The notes under the pieces: generated by a model
Databases searched by the model: none
What the model was told of the DNA's origin: nothing
What the model saw: only the letters and a program-made list of their open reading frames with translations
Source: JBHELB01 sp041859045
GTDB taxonomy: Bacteria > Hydrogenedentota > Hydrogenedentia > Hydrogenedentales > SLHB01
NCBI GenBank assembly: GCA_041859045.1
Contig: JBHELB010000040.1
Span: 1-64,000, forward strand
Length of the DNA: 64,000 bases
Direction: 5' to 3'
Program-made: the position numbers and the translations under genes
In this document: positions 53,377 through 61,417 of the stretch, one piece after another
Position numbering within the stretch: the first letter of the stretch is position 1
Layout: each line of letters opens with the position of its first letter

Positions 53377-54492
53377 CTACGCCGCCGGGGCTTTGCCTGC
53401 GAGTTTCCACTTGAGGTAGGCCTCGATGAAGAGGTCGATATCGCCGTCGAGCACGCGGTCGACATTGCCGGACTCGGTGTTGGTGCGGTGGTCTTTGATC
53501 AACTGATAGGGGCACAGCACGTAGCTGCGGATCTGGCTGCCCCAGGCGACGTCTTGTTGCCCCTCGCGCATCGCGGCGAGTTCGGCTTCCTTCTTTTTTA
53601 CCTCGATATCGTAGAGCTTGGCCCTGAGCATCTGCATGGCCACGGCGCGGTTTTGGTGTTGACTGCGCTCGATCTGGCATGACGTGATGATGCCCGTGGG
53701 AATATGCGTAAGGCGCACCGCCGAACTGGTCTTGTTCACTTTTTGTCCGCCCGCACCGCTGGAGCGAAACACATCCATTTTGATGTCTTCCTCGCGGATG
53801 TCGATCTCGATGGTCTGATCGACTTCCGCCAAGACCTCCACGGCTGCGAACGACGTGTGGCGTCGTTTGGCGGCGTCGAACGGCGAAATGCGCACGAGCC
53901 GGTGCACGCCGGCCTCTCCCTTGAGATAGCCATAGGCGAGCGGACCGCTTACCGTGAACGTTGCGCTCTTAAGGCCCGCCTCTTCGCCCTCCAGATAGTC
54001 CACCACCTCGACCTGATAGTCGTGGCGCTCGCACCAGCGCGTGAGCATGCGGAACAGCATCGCGGCCCAGTCGCATGACTCGGTGCCGCCTGCGCCGGGA
54101 TGGATGCTGACAATCGCGTTCTTATCGTCGCGTGGGTCGGTGAGCAGGCTCGCCAACTCCAGTGCATTCAGTTTCGTCTCCGCAGCGTCGACGATGGCCG
54201 TTAATTCCCCCGCCATTGACTCGTCGCCTTCCGCATCGGCAAGCTCGATGAGATCGCGTGCGTCGTCAATCTCTTTCTTAAGTTCTTCCGGCGCGTTGAC
54301 GGCGTTCTTGAGCACCTTGAGACGTTGTACGGCTTTCTGGGCGGTTTCCGGATCGTTCCAGAACCCATCGACGCCCATTTCCTGCTCCAACGCCGCGATT
54401 TTTTCTTTGCTTCCGTCTACGTTTAGACAACGCCGGAGTTCCGCCAACCGGGTGGCATATTCGCGAATGCGTTCTGATTCGAGTTCGTACAT
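53377..54492 (-). CDS. prfB: peptide chain release factor 2
   Basis: 371 residues in one unbroken frame. The GGQ motif is in 'SSGAGGQKVNKTSSAVRLTH' and the RF2-type tripeptide SPF (UGA/UAA reading) in 'RISPFDAAKRRH'. At the place where many RF2 genes have an in-frame UGA and programmed +1 frameshift (after the LRxxL of the N-terminal helix), this gene reads CGT TGT CTA AAC without a stop. So it lacks the autoregulatory frameshift. Confidence 0.96.
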   Translation of the reverse strand: MYELESERIREYATRLAELRRCLNVDGSKEKIAALEQEMGVDGFWNDPETAQKAVQRLKVLKNAVNAPEELKKEIDDARDLIELADAEGDESMAGELTAIVDAAETKLNALELASLLTDPRDDKNAIVSIHPGAGGTESCDWAAMLFRMLTRWCERHDYQVEVVDYLEGEEAGLKSATFTVSGPLAYGYLKGEAGVHRLVRISPFDAAKRRHTSFAAVEVLAEVDQTIEIDIREEDIKMDVFRSSGAGGQKVNKTSSAVRLTHIPTGIITSCQIERSQHQNRAVAMQMLRAKLYDIEVKKKEAELAAMREGQQDVAWGSQIRSYVLCPYQLIKDHRTNTESGNVDRVLDGDIDLFIEAYLKWKLAGKAPAA

Positions 54493-54516
54493 CGTCCGCC
54501 TGCTAGTGGTTCACGC

Positions 54517-55371
54517 TCAGTTGAGCGCGGGAATTCCGTCTAAAGACAACACCATATAGTACAAGACCGGAGCGGCAAACAGGAAACCGTCACAGCGATC
54601 GAGCACGCCGCCGTGTCCAGGAAAGACCAGCCCACTATCTTTTACGCCTGCATCGCGCTTGAGGCACGACTCGGTGAGATCGCCGATCTGCCCCGCAACG
54701 GATAAGAGCGCGCCTACTCCCAAGTAATGCCAGAGCGACCAGTCTGGGAGACCGAGCACACGGGGATACGCCTCGTGAAACGCCCAGAGTCCGCCCATCG
54801 CGGCGACTGCCGCCATCACCCCCGCAATTGCGCCCTCCCATGACTTCGCGGGACTCACGTGCGGCGCGAGTTTGTGCTTACCAAACGCTGAGCCCACGAC
54901 ATACGCTGCGGAGTCCGTGATGGCGACTGCGGCGATTAACATCGTAATGAGGCCCGCACCCAAGCCGGGGATGCTATGGAGCAGGGTAATGTGTGCGGCA
55001 AGCCAGCCGATGTAAAACACGCCGAACGCCGAACTCGCAAGGCCCGCGACGGAGCGCTGTCCGCGCACGATATGCAGGGTGCAGGTCATCAAACAGCCCA
55101 TGTAGAGCGTGAACGCGGTGATTTCCGGCCGACCGAAGTAGCCGCTGATGACAACGAGCGTGCCCGAAACGATACCGCCGATGGTTTCTGGGCTGATGTG
55201 GCGCGCGCGGACAATCGCGTAGTACTCGTAGAGGCCGATCATGGCGAGCAGCCCAATGAACAGCGCGAATCCCGGCTCCAGCCTGGGCCACCACGTGAGC
55301 AATAACACCGCAGGCACGAGCACCGTGGCCGTGGCCAGACGCACGCAGAACGTTTTCCCCGGTGGCAGCAT
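54517..55371 (-). CDS. cdsA: phosphatidate cytidylyltransferase
   Basis: 284 residues with about eight membrane segments. The C-terminal signature 'SCLKRDAGVKDSGLVFPGHG' followed by GVLDRCDG matches the CDP-diglyceride synthetase pattern, including the metal-binding Asp residues. It makes CDP-diacylglycerol for phospholipid synthesis. The gene follows uppS by eight bases. Confidence 0.95.
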   Translation of the reverse strand: MLPPGKTFCVRLATATVLVPAVLLLTWWPRLEPGFALFIGLLAMIGLYEYYAIVRARHISPETIGGIVSGTLVVISGYFGRPEITAFTLYMGCLMTCTLHIVRGQRSVAGLASSAFGVFYIGWLAAHITLLHSIPGLGAGLITMLIAAVAITDSAAYVVGSAFGKHKLAPHVSPAKSWEGAIAGVMAAVAAMGGLWAFHEAYPRVLGLPDWSLWHYLGVGALLSVAGQIGDLTESCLKRDAGVKDSGLVFPGHGGVLDRCDGFLFAAPVLYYMVLSLDGIPALN

Positions 55372-55379
55372 ACGCGGGC

Positions 55380-56105
55380 TCAGCGACCGCCGAAACGGCG
55401 CGTCCGACCCTGGTATTCGCGCAGGGCATCGAACAGTTCAGGCTTGCCGAAGTCGGGCCAGAGCGTGTCGGTGACTACCAGTTCCGCGTACGACACCTGC
55501 CACAACATGAAATTACTGAGACGCAGCTCGCCGCTGGTACGGATGAGCAGATCGAGGTCCGGCAGTTCTGGGCGATAGAGGTGTCGCGCGATACACTCCT
55601 CGTCCACTTGGTCCGCGCGAAGACGTCCATCGGCGACTTTCTCCGCGATAGCCCGCGCCGCGTCGGCAATCTCAGCCCGCGCGCCATAGTTGATGCCGAG
55701 GTTCAGCGTCATCGCCGTGTTGTTTGCCGTGAAGGCCATGCTCTCACGCAACTCGGCCGCAGACGTGGCTGGAAGTCCCTCGATGCGGCCCATCACCGTT
55801 AGCCGGATATTCTGTTCATGGAGACGGGGCACTTCGAGCGCGATGTACTTGCTGAGCAGCCGAAACAGCGCATTCACCTCGAGCTTTGAGCGTCGCCAGT
55901 TTTCCGTGGAGAATGCATAGAGCGAGAGGACCTCGATGCCGCCGAGTTCGCGGCAGGCCTCGACCACCGTGCGCACGCTCTTGGCCCCGGCTTCATGACC
56001 GGCCGCGCGGGACACGCCCCGGCGCTCGGCCCAGCGGCCGTTGCCGTCCATGATAATGCCGACGTGACGCGGCAGGCGCGTCCTATCGAGTTCCGGCAAT
56101 GCCAT
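55380..56105 (-). CDS. uppS: undecaprenyl diphosphate synthase
   Basis: From ATG 56105 (AGGAG seven bases upstream) the product is 241 residues. The cis-prenyltransferase motifs are 'HVGIIMDGNGRWAERRG' (catalytic Asp), 'LYAFSTENWRRSKLEV', and 'DLLIRTSGELRLSNFMLWQV' with 'YAELVVTDTLWPDF'. It makes the C55 carrier used for peptidoglycan and, presumably, the polyprenyl-dependent glycosyltransferase at 5-8 kb. Confidence 0.95.
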   Translation of the reverse strand: MALPELDRTRLPRHVGIIMDGNGRWAERRGVSRAAGHEAGAKSVRTVVEACRELGGIEVLSLYAFSTENWRRSKLEVNALFRLLSKYIALEVPRLHEQNIRLTVMGRIEGLPATSAAELRESMAFTANNTAMTLNLGINYGARAEIADAARAIAEKVADGRLRADQVDEECIARHLYRPELPDLDLLIRTSGELRLSNFMLWQVSYAELVVTDTLWPDFGKPELFDALREYQGRTRRFGGR

Positions 56106-56210
56106 GCGCAAACTCCTACGCGAATAAAGGAAGGCCGCGTCGCGTGCGCCGGGTGGCGCCGCATCGCGGCCCTCGCGAGTTCTTATCGTGTTTCCCGGCG
56201 CGAGGCGCGA

Positions 56211-56768
56211 TCAGACCTCCATGATCTCCGCTTCTTTTGCCTTCAACACCTCGTCGATCTTCGCGATGCTGTCGTCGGTGATCTTCTGCAATTCCGTGGA
56301 CAACTTGTGGGCGTCGTCTTCCGGAATCTTGCCGTCCTTCTGATCCTTCTTCACTTCATCCACGAAATGCCGACGGATATTGCGCACCGATACCCGCGCT
56401 TCCTCGGAAAGCTTGCTTACCAGCTTCACCAGGTCGCGTCGACGCTCTTCGTTGAGCGCGGGAATCGGAATGCGAATGACTTTTCCATCGTTCGCCGGAT
56501 TCAGATCGAGCGGCGAGGCCAAGATCGCTTTCTCAATCGCCTTGATCTGCGTCTTGTCCCACGGAGTGATGGTGAGCAACCGGGCTTCCGGCGCGGCCAC
56601 CGTGCCGAGCTGGTTAATGCGCATCTTGGAGCCGTAGACGTCAACCTCGATTGGGTCTAATAGCCCCACCGAGGCGCGCCCCGTGCGGATATTCACGAGC
56701 TCGTGCTGTAACGCCTCGACACTCTTGGCCATCCGCTGTTTCGCTTCCTTGATCACCGCGTGGTCCAT
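56211..56768 (-). CDS. frr: ribosome recycling factor
   Basis: 185 residues, the usual length. 'RMAKSVEALQHELVNIRTGR' starts the three-helix bundle, 'GSKMRINQLGTVAAPEARLL' and 'RIPIPALNEERRRDLVKLVS' are the conserved domain II and hinge parts. It splits post-termination ribosomes with EF-G. It follows pyrH by three bases. Confidence 0.96.
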   Translation of the reverse strand: MDHAVIKEAKQRMAKSVEALQHELVNIRTGRASVGLLDPIEVDVYGSKMRINQLGTVAAPEARLLTITPWDKTQIKAIEKAILASPLDLNPANDGKVIRIPIPALNEERRRDLVKLVSKLSEEARVSVRNIRRHFVDEVKKDQKDGKIPEDDAHKLSTELQKITDDSIAKIDEVLKAKEAEIMEV

Positions 56769-56771
56769 GGC

Positions 56772-57491
56772 TCAGTCTCCTTTCACGAGCGTACCAATAT
56801 GCTCGCCCCGCAACGCCTTGATGATGCTCCCGGGTTTGGTGAGATTGAACACCAGTATGGGCATTTGGTGCTCGCGGCACAAGGAGATGGCCGTCGCATC
56901 CATGACCCGAAGATTGCGCGTCAAGACCTCCGTGTAGGAGAGTTCGTCGAACTTCGTGGCGTTCGGGTTCTTCGCGGGATCGCTGTCATAGACCCCGTCC
57001 ACCTTCGTCGCCTTGAACAGCGCATCGGCGCCGACTTCGCTTGCGCGCAAGGCTGCGGCGGTGTCGGTCGTGAAGAACGGATTACCCGTGCCCCCGCCGA
57101 AGATCACCACGCGCCCCTTGTCCATGTGACGCAACACGCGACGACGGATATAAGGCTCGGCCACCGGCCGCATCTCGATCGCCGTGGCGACGCGAGTGGG
57201 CACGCCCTTCGACTCGAGCACCGCCTGGATCGCCAGCGCGTTGATGACCGTCGCCAACATGCCCATGTAGTCGCCCGTGGCTTGGTCAAGCCCGTTGGCG
57301 CGGCCCGCCGCGCCACGGAAGATGTTTCCGCCACCGACCACGACACCCAGCTTCACCCCCATGGCCTGCGCCTCGGCGAGTTCGTCGCAGAAACGGCTCA
57401 CCGTCTCGAAGTCGATGCCGCCGTCGCCCGACCCCTCAAGGGCCTCGCCGCTGAGTTTGAGCAGGATGCGCTTGTAAGCCGATGCTGACAC
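56772..57491 (-). CDS. pyrH: UMP kinase
   Basis: 239 residues. 'YKRILLKLSGEALEGSGDGG' is the N-terminal phosphate-binding part, 'LGVVVGGGNIFRGAAGRANG' the conserved glycine loop, 'VIFGGGTGNPFFTTDTAAAL' the second, and 'KVDGVYDSDPAKNPNATKFD' the UMP/ATP site of the hexameric bacterial enzyme. It is coupled to tsf (gap three bases). Confidence 0.96.
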   Translation of the reverse strand: MSASAYKRILLKLSGEALEGSGDGGIDFETVSRFCDELAEAQAMGVKLGVVVGGGNIFRGAAGRANGLDQATGDYMGMLATVINALAIQAVLESKGVPTRVATAIEMRPVAEPYIRRRVLRHMDKGRVVIFGGGTGNPFFTTDTAAALRASEVGADALFKATKVDGVYDSDPAKNPNATKFDELSYTEVLTRNLRVMDATAISLCREHQMPILVFNLTKPGSIIKALRGEHIGTLVKGD

Positions 57492-57494
57492 AGG

Positions 57495-58154
57495 TTACCC
57501 CTGATTCTTTGCGAGTTCCGCCGCCACCTCGGCCGCCAGGTCATTCGAGCGCTTCTCGAGGCCTTCGCCCAACTGGAAGCGCACGAAACGGCGAATCGTG
57601 ATCTTCTCGCCAATCTTGCCGCTCAGTTCCTTGGTGAGTTGCTCAATGGTCACGTCCGGGTTCTTCACGAAGGTCTGCTCCATCAAGCACACCTCGGTGA
57701 ACCACTTCGAAAGCATCCCCTCGGCAATCTTCGGCAGCACGGCTTCCGGCTTACCCGTTTCGCGCGCGCGGATGAGGTAGATCGACTTTTCCTGCTCGAT
57801 TTCCTCGGCAGGAACTTCCTCACGTAGCACGTAGCGCGGATTCGCCGAGCAGATCTGAAGGCAAATGTCCTTGCAGAACGCCTGGAAATCTTCCGTCTTC
57901 GCCACGAAGTCGGTTTCGCAGTTGATCTCGGCCATCACGCCGATCTTGCCGCCCATGTGGATGTACGACGCGACCTGGCCTTCCGACGCGACACGGCCGG
58001 CGCGCTTGGCGGCGCTCGCCATGCCCTTCTCACGCAGCCACGTCACCGCCTTATCGAAATCGCCCTCCGTCTCGCCCAGGGCCTTCTTGCAATCCATCAT
58101 CCCCGCGCCTGTGACTTCGCGCAGGTTTTTCACATCTTGTGCCGAAAACGACAT
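57495..58154 (-). CDS. tsf: elongation factor Ts (short form)
   Basis: 219 residues, well below the 280 of E. coli. 'VKNLREVTGAGMMDCKKALG' is the UBA-like N-terminus, 'EINCETDFVAKTEDFQAFCK' the EF-Tu disrupting TDFV motif. Only one core subdomain is present, as in Thermus and cyanobacteria. It reloads EF-Tu with GTP. Confidence 0.95.
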   Translation of the reverse strand: MSFSAQDVKNLREVTGAGMMDCKKALGETEGDFDKAVTWLREKGMASAAKRAGRVASEGQVASYIHMGGKIGVMAEINCETDFVAKTEDFQAFCKDICLQICSANPRYVLREEVPAEEIEQEKSIYLIRARETGKPEAVLPKIAEGMLSKWFTEVCLMEQTFVKNPDVTIEQLTKELSGKIGEKITIRRFVRFQLGEGLEKRSNDLAAEVAAELAKNQG

Positions 58155-58198
58155 CGCAAAATTCTCCTTACGTTAGCTATCGTAGTCCGATAGAAATA

Positions 58199-59035
58199 TT
58201 AAGCTTCTTCGCCGAACTTGTCGGCCAGGCGCTCGGTCTCCGCAACGGCATCGCCCGCCGGAACCGCCGCCGCTTCCGCCTCGGCTTCCGCCGGGGCCGC
58301 CACCGCACGCGGCTGCGCGAAGCGCTTGCGCTCATCCGCGCGGAACTTTTCGAGCTGGCCGCGGCCTTCAAGCACCGCGTCCGCAATCACCGAGCAGAAC
58401 AGGCTCACCGCACGGATCGCGTCGTCGTTGCCCGGGATCGCGATCGGCACCGTGTCCGGGTCCGCGTTCGTGTCGACCACGCCGATGCACGGGATGTTCA
58501 GGCGCTCGGCCTCGCGCACCGCGATGTACTCTTTTTTCGTGTCGATCACGAACATCACGTTCGGCAGGCCCGGCATCGACTTGATGCCGCGCAGGTTCTT
58601 GTTCAGCTTCTCGGCTTCCTGGCGCAGCTTGATGACTTCCTTCTTCGGGCGCTTTTCGAAGGTACCGTCCGTTTCCATCGCCTCGAGGCGGATCAGGTTG
58701 CGGATACTGCGCTGGATCGTCTCGAAGTTCGTCAGCGTGCCGCCCAACCAGCGATTGTTCACGTAGTACATGCCGCAGCGCTGCGCTTCGCGGGCCGCCG
58801 CTTCCTGGGCCTGCTTCTTCGTGCCTACAAAGAGCACCGTGCCGCCCGCCGCGACCGTGTCGCGCACGAAGGCATACGCACGGCGGAGCTGGCGAAGCGT
58901 CTTCTGCAAGTCGATGATGTAGATGCCGTTGCGCTCGCCGAAGATATAGCGCGACATTTTCGGATTCCAACGGCGGGTCTGGTGGCCGAAGTGGATGCCG
59001 GCCTCGAGCAGGTCTTTGAGTGTGACCGAAGACAT
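58199..59035 (-). CDS. rpsB: 30S ribosomal protein S2
   Basis: 278 residues from ATG 59035, which has AAGGAG nine bases upstream; the frame is open 42 codons further through the leader, without support. 'KDLLEAGIHFGHQTRRWNPK' is the S2 signature, and 'GTLTNFETIQRSIRNLIRLE' and 'DAIRAVSLFCSVIADAVLEG' follow. The last 40 residues form an Ala/Glu-rich tail not present in E. coli. It heads the leftward translation operon. Confidence 0.96.
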   Translation of the reverse strand: MSSVTLKDLLEAGIHFGHQTRRWNPKMSRYIFGERNGIYIIDLQKTLRQLRRAYAFVRDTVAAGGTVLFVGTKKQAQEAAAREAQRCGMYYVNNRWLGGTLTNFETIQRSIRNLIRLEAMETDGTFEKRPKKEVIKLRQEAEKLNKNLRGIKSMPGLPNVMFVIDTKKEYIAVREAERLNIPCIGVVDTNADPDTVPIAIPGNDDAIRAVSLFCSVIADAVLEGRGQLEKFRADERKRFAQPRAVAAPAEAEAEAAAVPAGDAVAETERLADKFGEEA

Positions 59036-59040
59036 GGATA

Positions 59041-59130
59041 GAGACTCCTTTTGGGTTTTCCCTCGGGGACCACGGCAGACCGGGTTTCCTACCCGGCACC
59101 CATGCCTCACACAAAAAGGCGAGGTCCCCT
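59041..59130 (-). promoter_or_regulatory. structured 5' leader of rpsB
   Basis: On the rpsB mRNA an outer stem GGGGACC (59123-59129) / GGTCCCC (59065-59071) closes a region that holds a perfect CCGGGT / ACCCGG hairpin with a 5-base loop (59080-59096) and a CCTC..GAGG stem. The AAGGAG site follows directly. Ribosomal operons are often repressed by their own product binding such a leader; S2 or S2/EF-Ts control is a reasonable guess. Confidence 0.5.
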
Positions 59131-59320
59131 GTGTCGTTATACAGGCGCGCAAGCCTAGCACATTCTAGCCCTTGCGCGCAACCTGCGCCCGTACGGATTT
59201 TCGCACGCGGCCGTGCAGTCGTCTTTATGCGTCTTTCTCTTGACTGGTGAATGGAGAAGGCCTAAAATCGTCCTTAGTTATTGAAAATCCCAGAGTTATC
59301 TCTGGCGAAAGGGGATCGGC

Positions 59321-60250
59321 GTGCATACTTTTGTCACCGCGCTCTGTCTCGTGACCCTCGCGGCCACTGCCGCGCCCGTAGCGCCGGCTAGCCCCCCTGG
59401 AACCGCCGCCGCATTTACCCAATACGTGGAGTCTCTCAACAAAAAAGACGTGAACAGCATCTCGAAGGCGGCTGCATATTTCGAGAAACACCTTATGCAT
59501 GCTCCCGACGCGGAGTGCGCGCCGGCCGCACGTCAGTTCGAGGCGTTCCTTCTCTCGCTATCTCAGTCGGTTATGCAAGACAACACGAGCATGGATTGGA
59601 GGGATATCGGTCCGTTCGTAAAAGCGCAAAGCGAGGAATTTCTAAAGAATGGTCTTGTGCCTTACGAGTGTGAAGGTGGGCTTGACTGCTTTGTTTCCCC
59701 AGACTCTTCGTTGCCTATCTTTAAGCCGTTCCTGCAATGCGATTCTCCGCAGGTCAAGGCATTCTTTGCACTCCCTCGCTATGGGCACCAATGCGCTGGT
59801 TACATGGTCGGTACGTTCTCTGAGTTGGGAAAATACATTGGAGAGCGCGAGCGGTTCATGGCGAAGTTTCCGGATTCCATCTTTCTCGAGCAGGTGAAGC
59901 AATATCGCGACGGGGCTCGCGTAGACTTTTTTTTGGGAGGCCATTTCTGTTTTGACGCTTTTGGACGACACGGCCAGATAAGTTCCGAAGCGCTTGCCGC
60001 ATATCAGAGCTACATGTCGACATATCCGGGCACCGAAACCGCCGACCTGCTGCGTCGTTATGTCGCGGTTCTTGAGCAGAACGACAAAAGATTCTGCCGT
60101 CCCGTCTATGATTTTCTGAAACAGCAAGTCCCTGCGCCCGTTCCTGAAAGACTTGGGAGGGATTTCGACTTCATACAGGAGTACTTCGCTTCCGACGACA
60201 ACTGCTCCATCGAGGTCTTCAAATCCAAGCGCGCGCCGGAAAACCGCTGA
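59321..60250 (+). CDS. secreted Cys-containing hypothetical protein
   Basis: 309 residues from GTG 59321 (GGGGATC upstream). Residues 1-23 are a signal peptide. The mature part is mostly helical with eight Cys spread along it ('PDAECAPAARQFEA', 'YECEGGLDCFVS', 'QCDSPQ', 'GHQCAGYMV', 'GGHFCFDAF', 'RFCRPVYDF', 'DNCSIEVF'), which suggests disulfides in the periplasm. No family is recognised. It converges on the ATP-grasp gene, with five bases between stops; nothing links it to the graspetide pathway. Confidence 0.65.
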   Translation: MHTFVTALCLVTLAATAAPVAPASPPGTAAAFTQYVESLNKKDVNSISKAAAYFEKHLMHAPDAECAPAARQFEAFLLSLSQSVMQDNTSMDWRDIGPFVKAQSEEFLKNGLVPYECEGGLDCFVSPDSSLPIFKPFLQCDSPQVKAFFALPRYGHQCAGYMVGTFSELGKYIGERERFMAKFPDSIFLEQVKQYRDGARVDFFLGGHFCFDAFGRHGQISSEALAAYQSYMSTYPGTETADLLRRYVAVLEQNDKRFCRPVYDFLKQQVPAPVPERLGRDFDFIQEYFASDDNCSIEVFKSKRAPENR

Positions 60251-60255
60251 GCAGA

Positions 60256-61239
60256 TCACTTCGCGAGGAATCGTGCGAGGGGCGCGGCGACGTTCTGGCT
60301 TGTCTTCTGTTCGAACACGGCGAACATCGGGGAGGGGTTGCACTCAAGGACGACAAAGCGCGCGCCATCGCGTAAGAAGTCCACTCCAGTGAAGGTCATG
60401 CCGCAGGCCCGCGCCGCCGTAAGCGCGGCTTCGTGTTCAGCCGAACTCAACGTCGTTGCCGCCACAGACTCCTCCCCACGGCGATAGTCGAGTTCGCTGG
60501 AGTGAATCTCCGCCGCCGCTACAACCTCTTCGCCGACCACAAACGCGCGCACCGCTACCCCCGGCGCGTACTTCTGGAAGAGAACGGGGGCCGCCGCCAG
60601 CGCGGCTAAGCGGTCGTCTTCAAGGTCGTCTCTTTCGAGATAGCGCACCGTTGCACCGCCGCTCAGCGGCTTATACACGACGCGTTCATGTTCTGCGGCG
60701 AAACGCCGGACGGCGTCTGGGGAGTTTGTTACAAGCGTATCCGGTATCGGCAGGCCTGCGTAGCGCAGGAGATGCAGTTGATACGGTTTGCGGCTGTGCT
60801 GTGCGTTGGCCTCAAGCGTGTTGACGATTCGGCTGCCGCTTGCGCGCCACGTCTCGATGAGCGATTCGAGAAACGCGCGCTTTTCTTCGCATTGGGCGAT
60901 GTAGCCGCGCGGGCGTACGGCGAGTTCCGCATCCCCTCCGGGCATCAGGGGATGGCATGCAAGCCCGCGCAAATAGACCGCGTTCGGCTGGCACGCGATG
61001 TCCACCGCGCCGGACACGACGCCGTTCCGTTCGGCCAGCGGCAGCGTTTCTGGAAACGCGCCTGTATCGAGCCAGAGCGACTCGACACCAAGCGCCCGCA
61101 GTTCCATCGCCGCGCGATGGGCCTCCGCATCGCCGCGCCCGGCCAGTATCAGTACGTTACTCAGGCTAGACCCCGTTGGCCTCTTCGCCGTAGGCCATGG
61201 TCGTGACTTCGCCTTTGCCGCCCTTGCACGCCTCTTCAC
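60256..61239 (-). CDS. graspetide-type ATP-grasp ligase
   Basis: An ATP-grasp enzyme of the microviridin/plesiocin (MvdD/PsnB) group. N-terminal domain 'NVLILAGRGDAEAHRAAMEL' to 'LWLDTGAFPETLPL', then the grasp: 'ERVVYKPLSGGATVRYLE' (ATP Lys), 'VLFQKYAPGVAVRAFVVGEE' and the metal-binding 'FVVLECNPSPMFAVFE'. It should form ester or amide links between Thr and Glu side chains of the precursor peptide encoded just upstream. The start is uncertain: GTG 61239 lies inside the precursor gene and adds an odd basic tail, while the family-like part starts at a CTG (61164) two bases after the precursor stop. Confidence 0.85.
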   Translation of the reverse strand: MKRRARAAKAKSRPWPTAKRPTGSSLSNVLILAGRGDAEAHRAAMELRALGVESLWLDTGAFPETLPLAERNGVVSGAVDIACQPNAVYLRGLACHPLMPGGDAELAVRPRGYIAQCEEKRAFLESLIETWRASGSRIVNTLEANAQHSRKPYQLHLLRYAGLPIPDTLVTNSPDAVRRFAAEHERVVYKPLSGGATVRYLERDDLEDDRLAALAAAPVLFQKYAPGVAVRAFVVGEEVVAAAEIHSSELDYRRGEESVAATTLSSAEHEAALTAARACGMTFTGVDFLRDGARFVVLECNPSPMFAVFEQKTSQNVAAPLARFLAK

Positions 61240-61339
61240 CGACGGCCAACGTCGTCACCTTGCCTTGCGTCTCGGCCGACGCGGGACTCTCCAACTCCTC
61301 AATGAACAGTTTCCGGGTGATTTCCTTCGTCCGCTTCAT
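61166..61339 (-). CDS. graspetide (plesiocin-like) precursor peptide
   Basis: A 57-residue peptide too small for routine gene finding. ATG 61339 has AAAGGAGG five bases upstream. The leader contains 'KLFIEELE' (10-17), like the LFIEDL recognition motif of group 2 graspetides. Two core repeats follow: VTTLAVGEE (28-36) and VTTMAYGEE (45-53). Each fits the plesiocin core TTxxxxEE, in which two Thr are joined to two Glu to form nested macrolactones. A single Cys (38) is in the spacer. Predicted product: a peptide with two hairpin-like bicyclic units; plesiocin inhibits proteases, but the target here is unknown. Confidence 0.88.
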   Translation of the reverse strand: MKRTKEITRKLFIEELESPASAETQGKVTTLAVGEEACKGGKGEVTTMAYGEEANGV

Positions 61340-61388
61340 GGCTGCCTCCTTTCGGGGTTGCTATCCACGATACCCCGTTCACCCTCTT

Positions 61389-61417
61389 ATGTTACTGCCT
61401 TGTGTTTTGCATGTCAA
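61389..61417 (-). promoter_or_regulatory. hybrid promoter made by the IS end
   Basis: Reading leftward: TTGACA is the last six bases of the IS (61412-61417), the 17-bp target duplication is the spacer (61395-61411) and TAACAT in the native flank (61389-61394) is the -10. Transcription would begin near 61382, 43 bases before the graspetide ATG. Confidence 0.65.
61395..61411. repeat. 17-bp target-site duplication, left copy
   Basis: CTGCCTTGTGTTTTGCA, identical to 63001-63017 on the other side of the IS. Confidence 0.9.

Noticed and set aside
51964..53682. 572-codon + strand frame over lysS
   Set aside because: Antisense shadow of a gene with all class II synthetase motifs.
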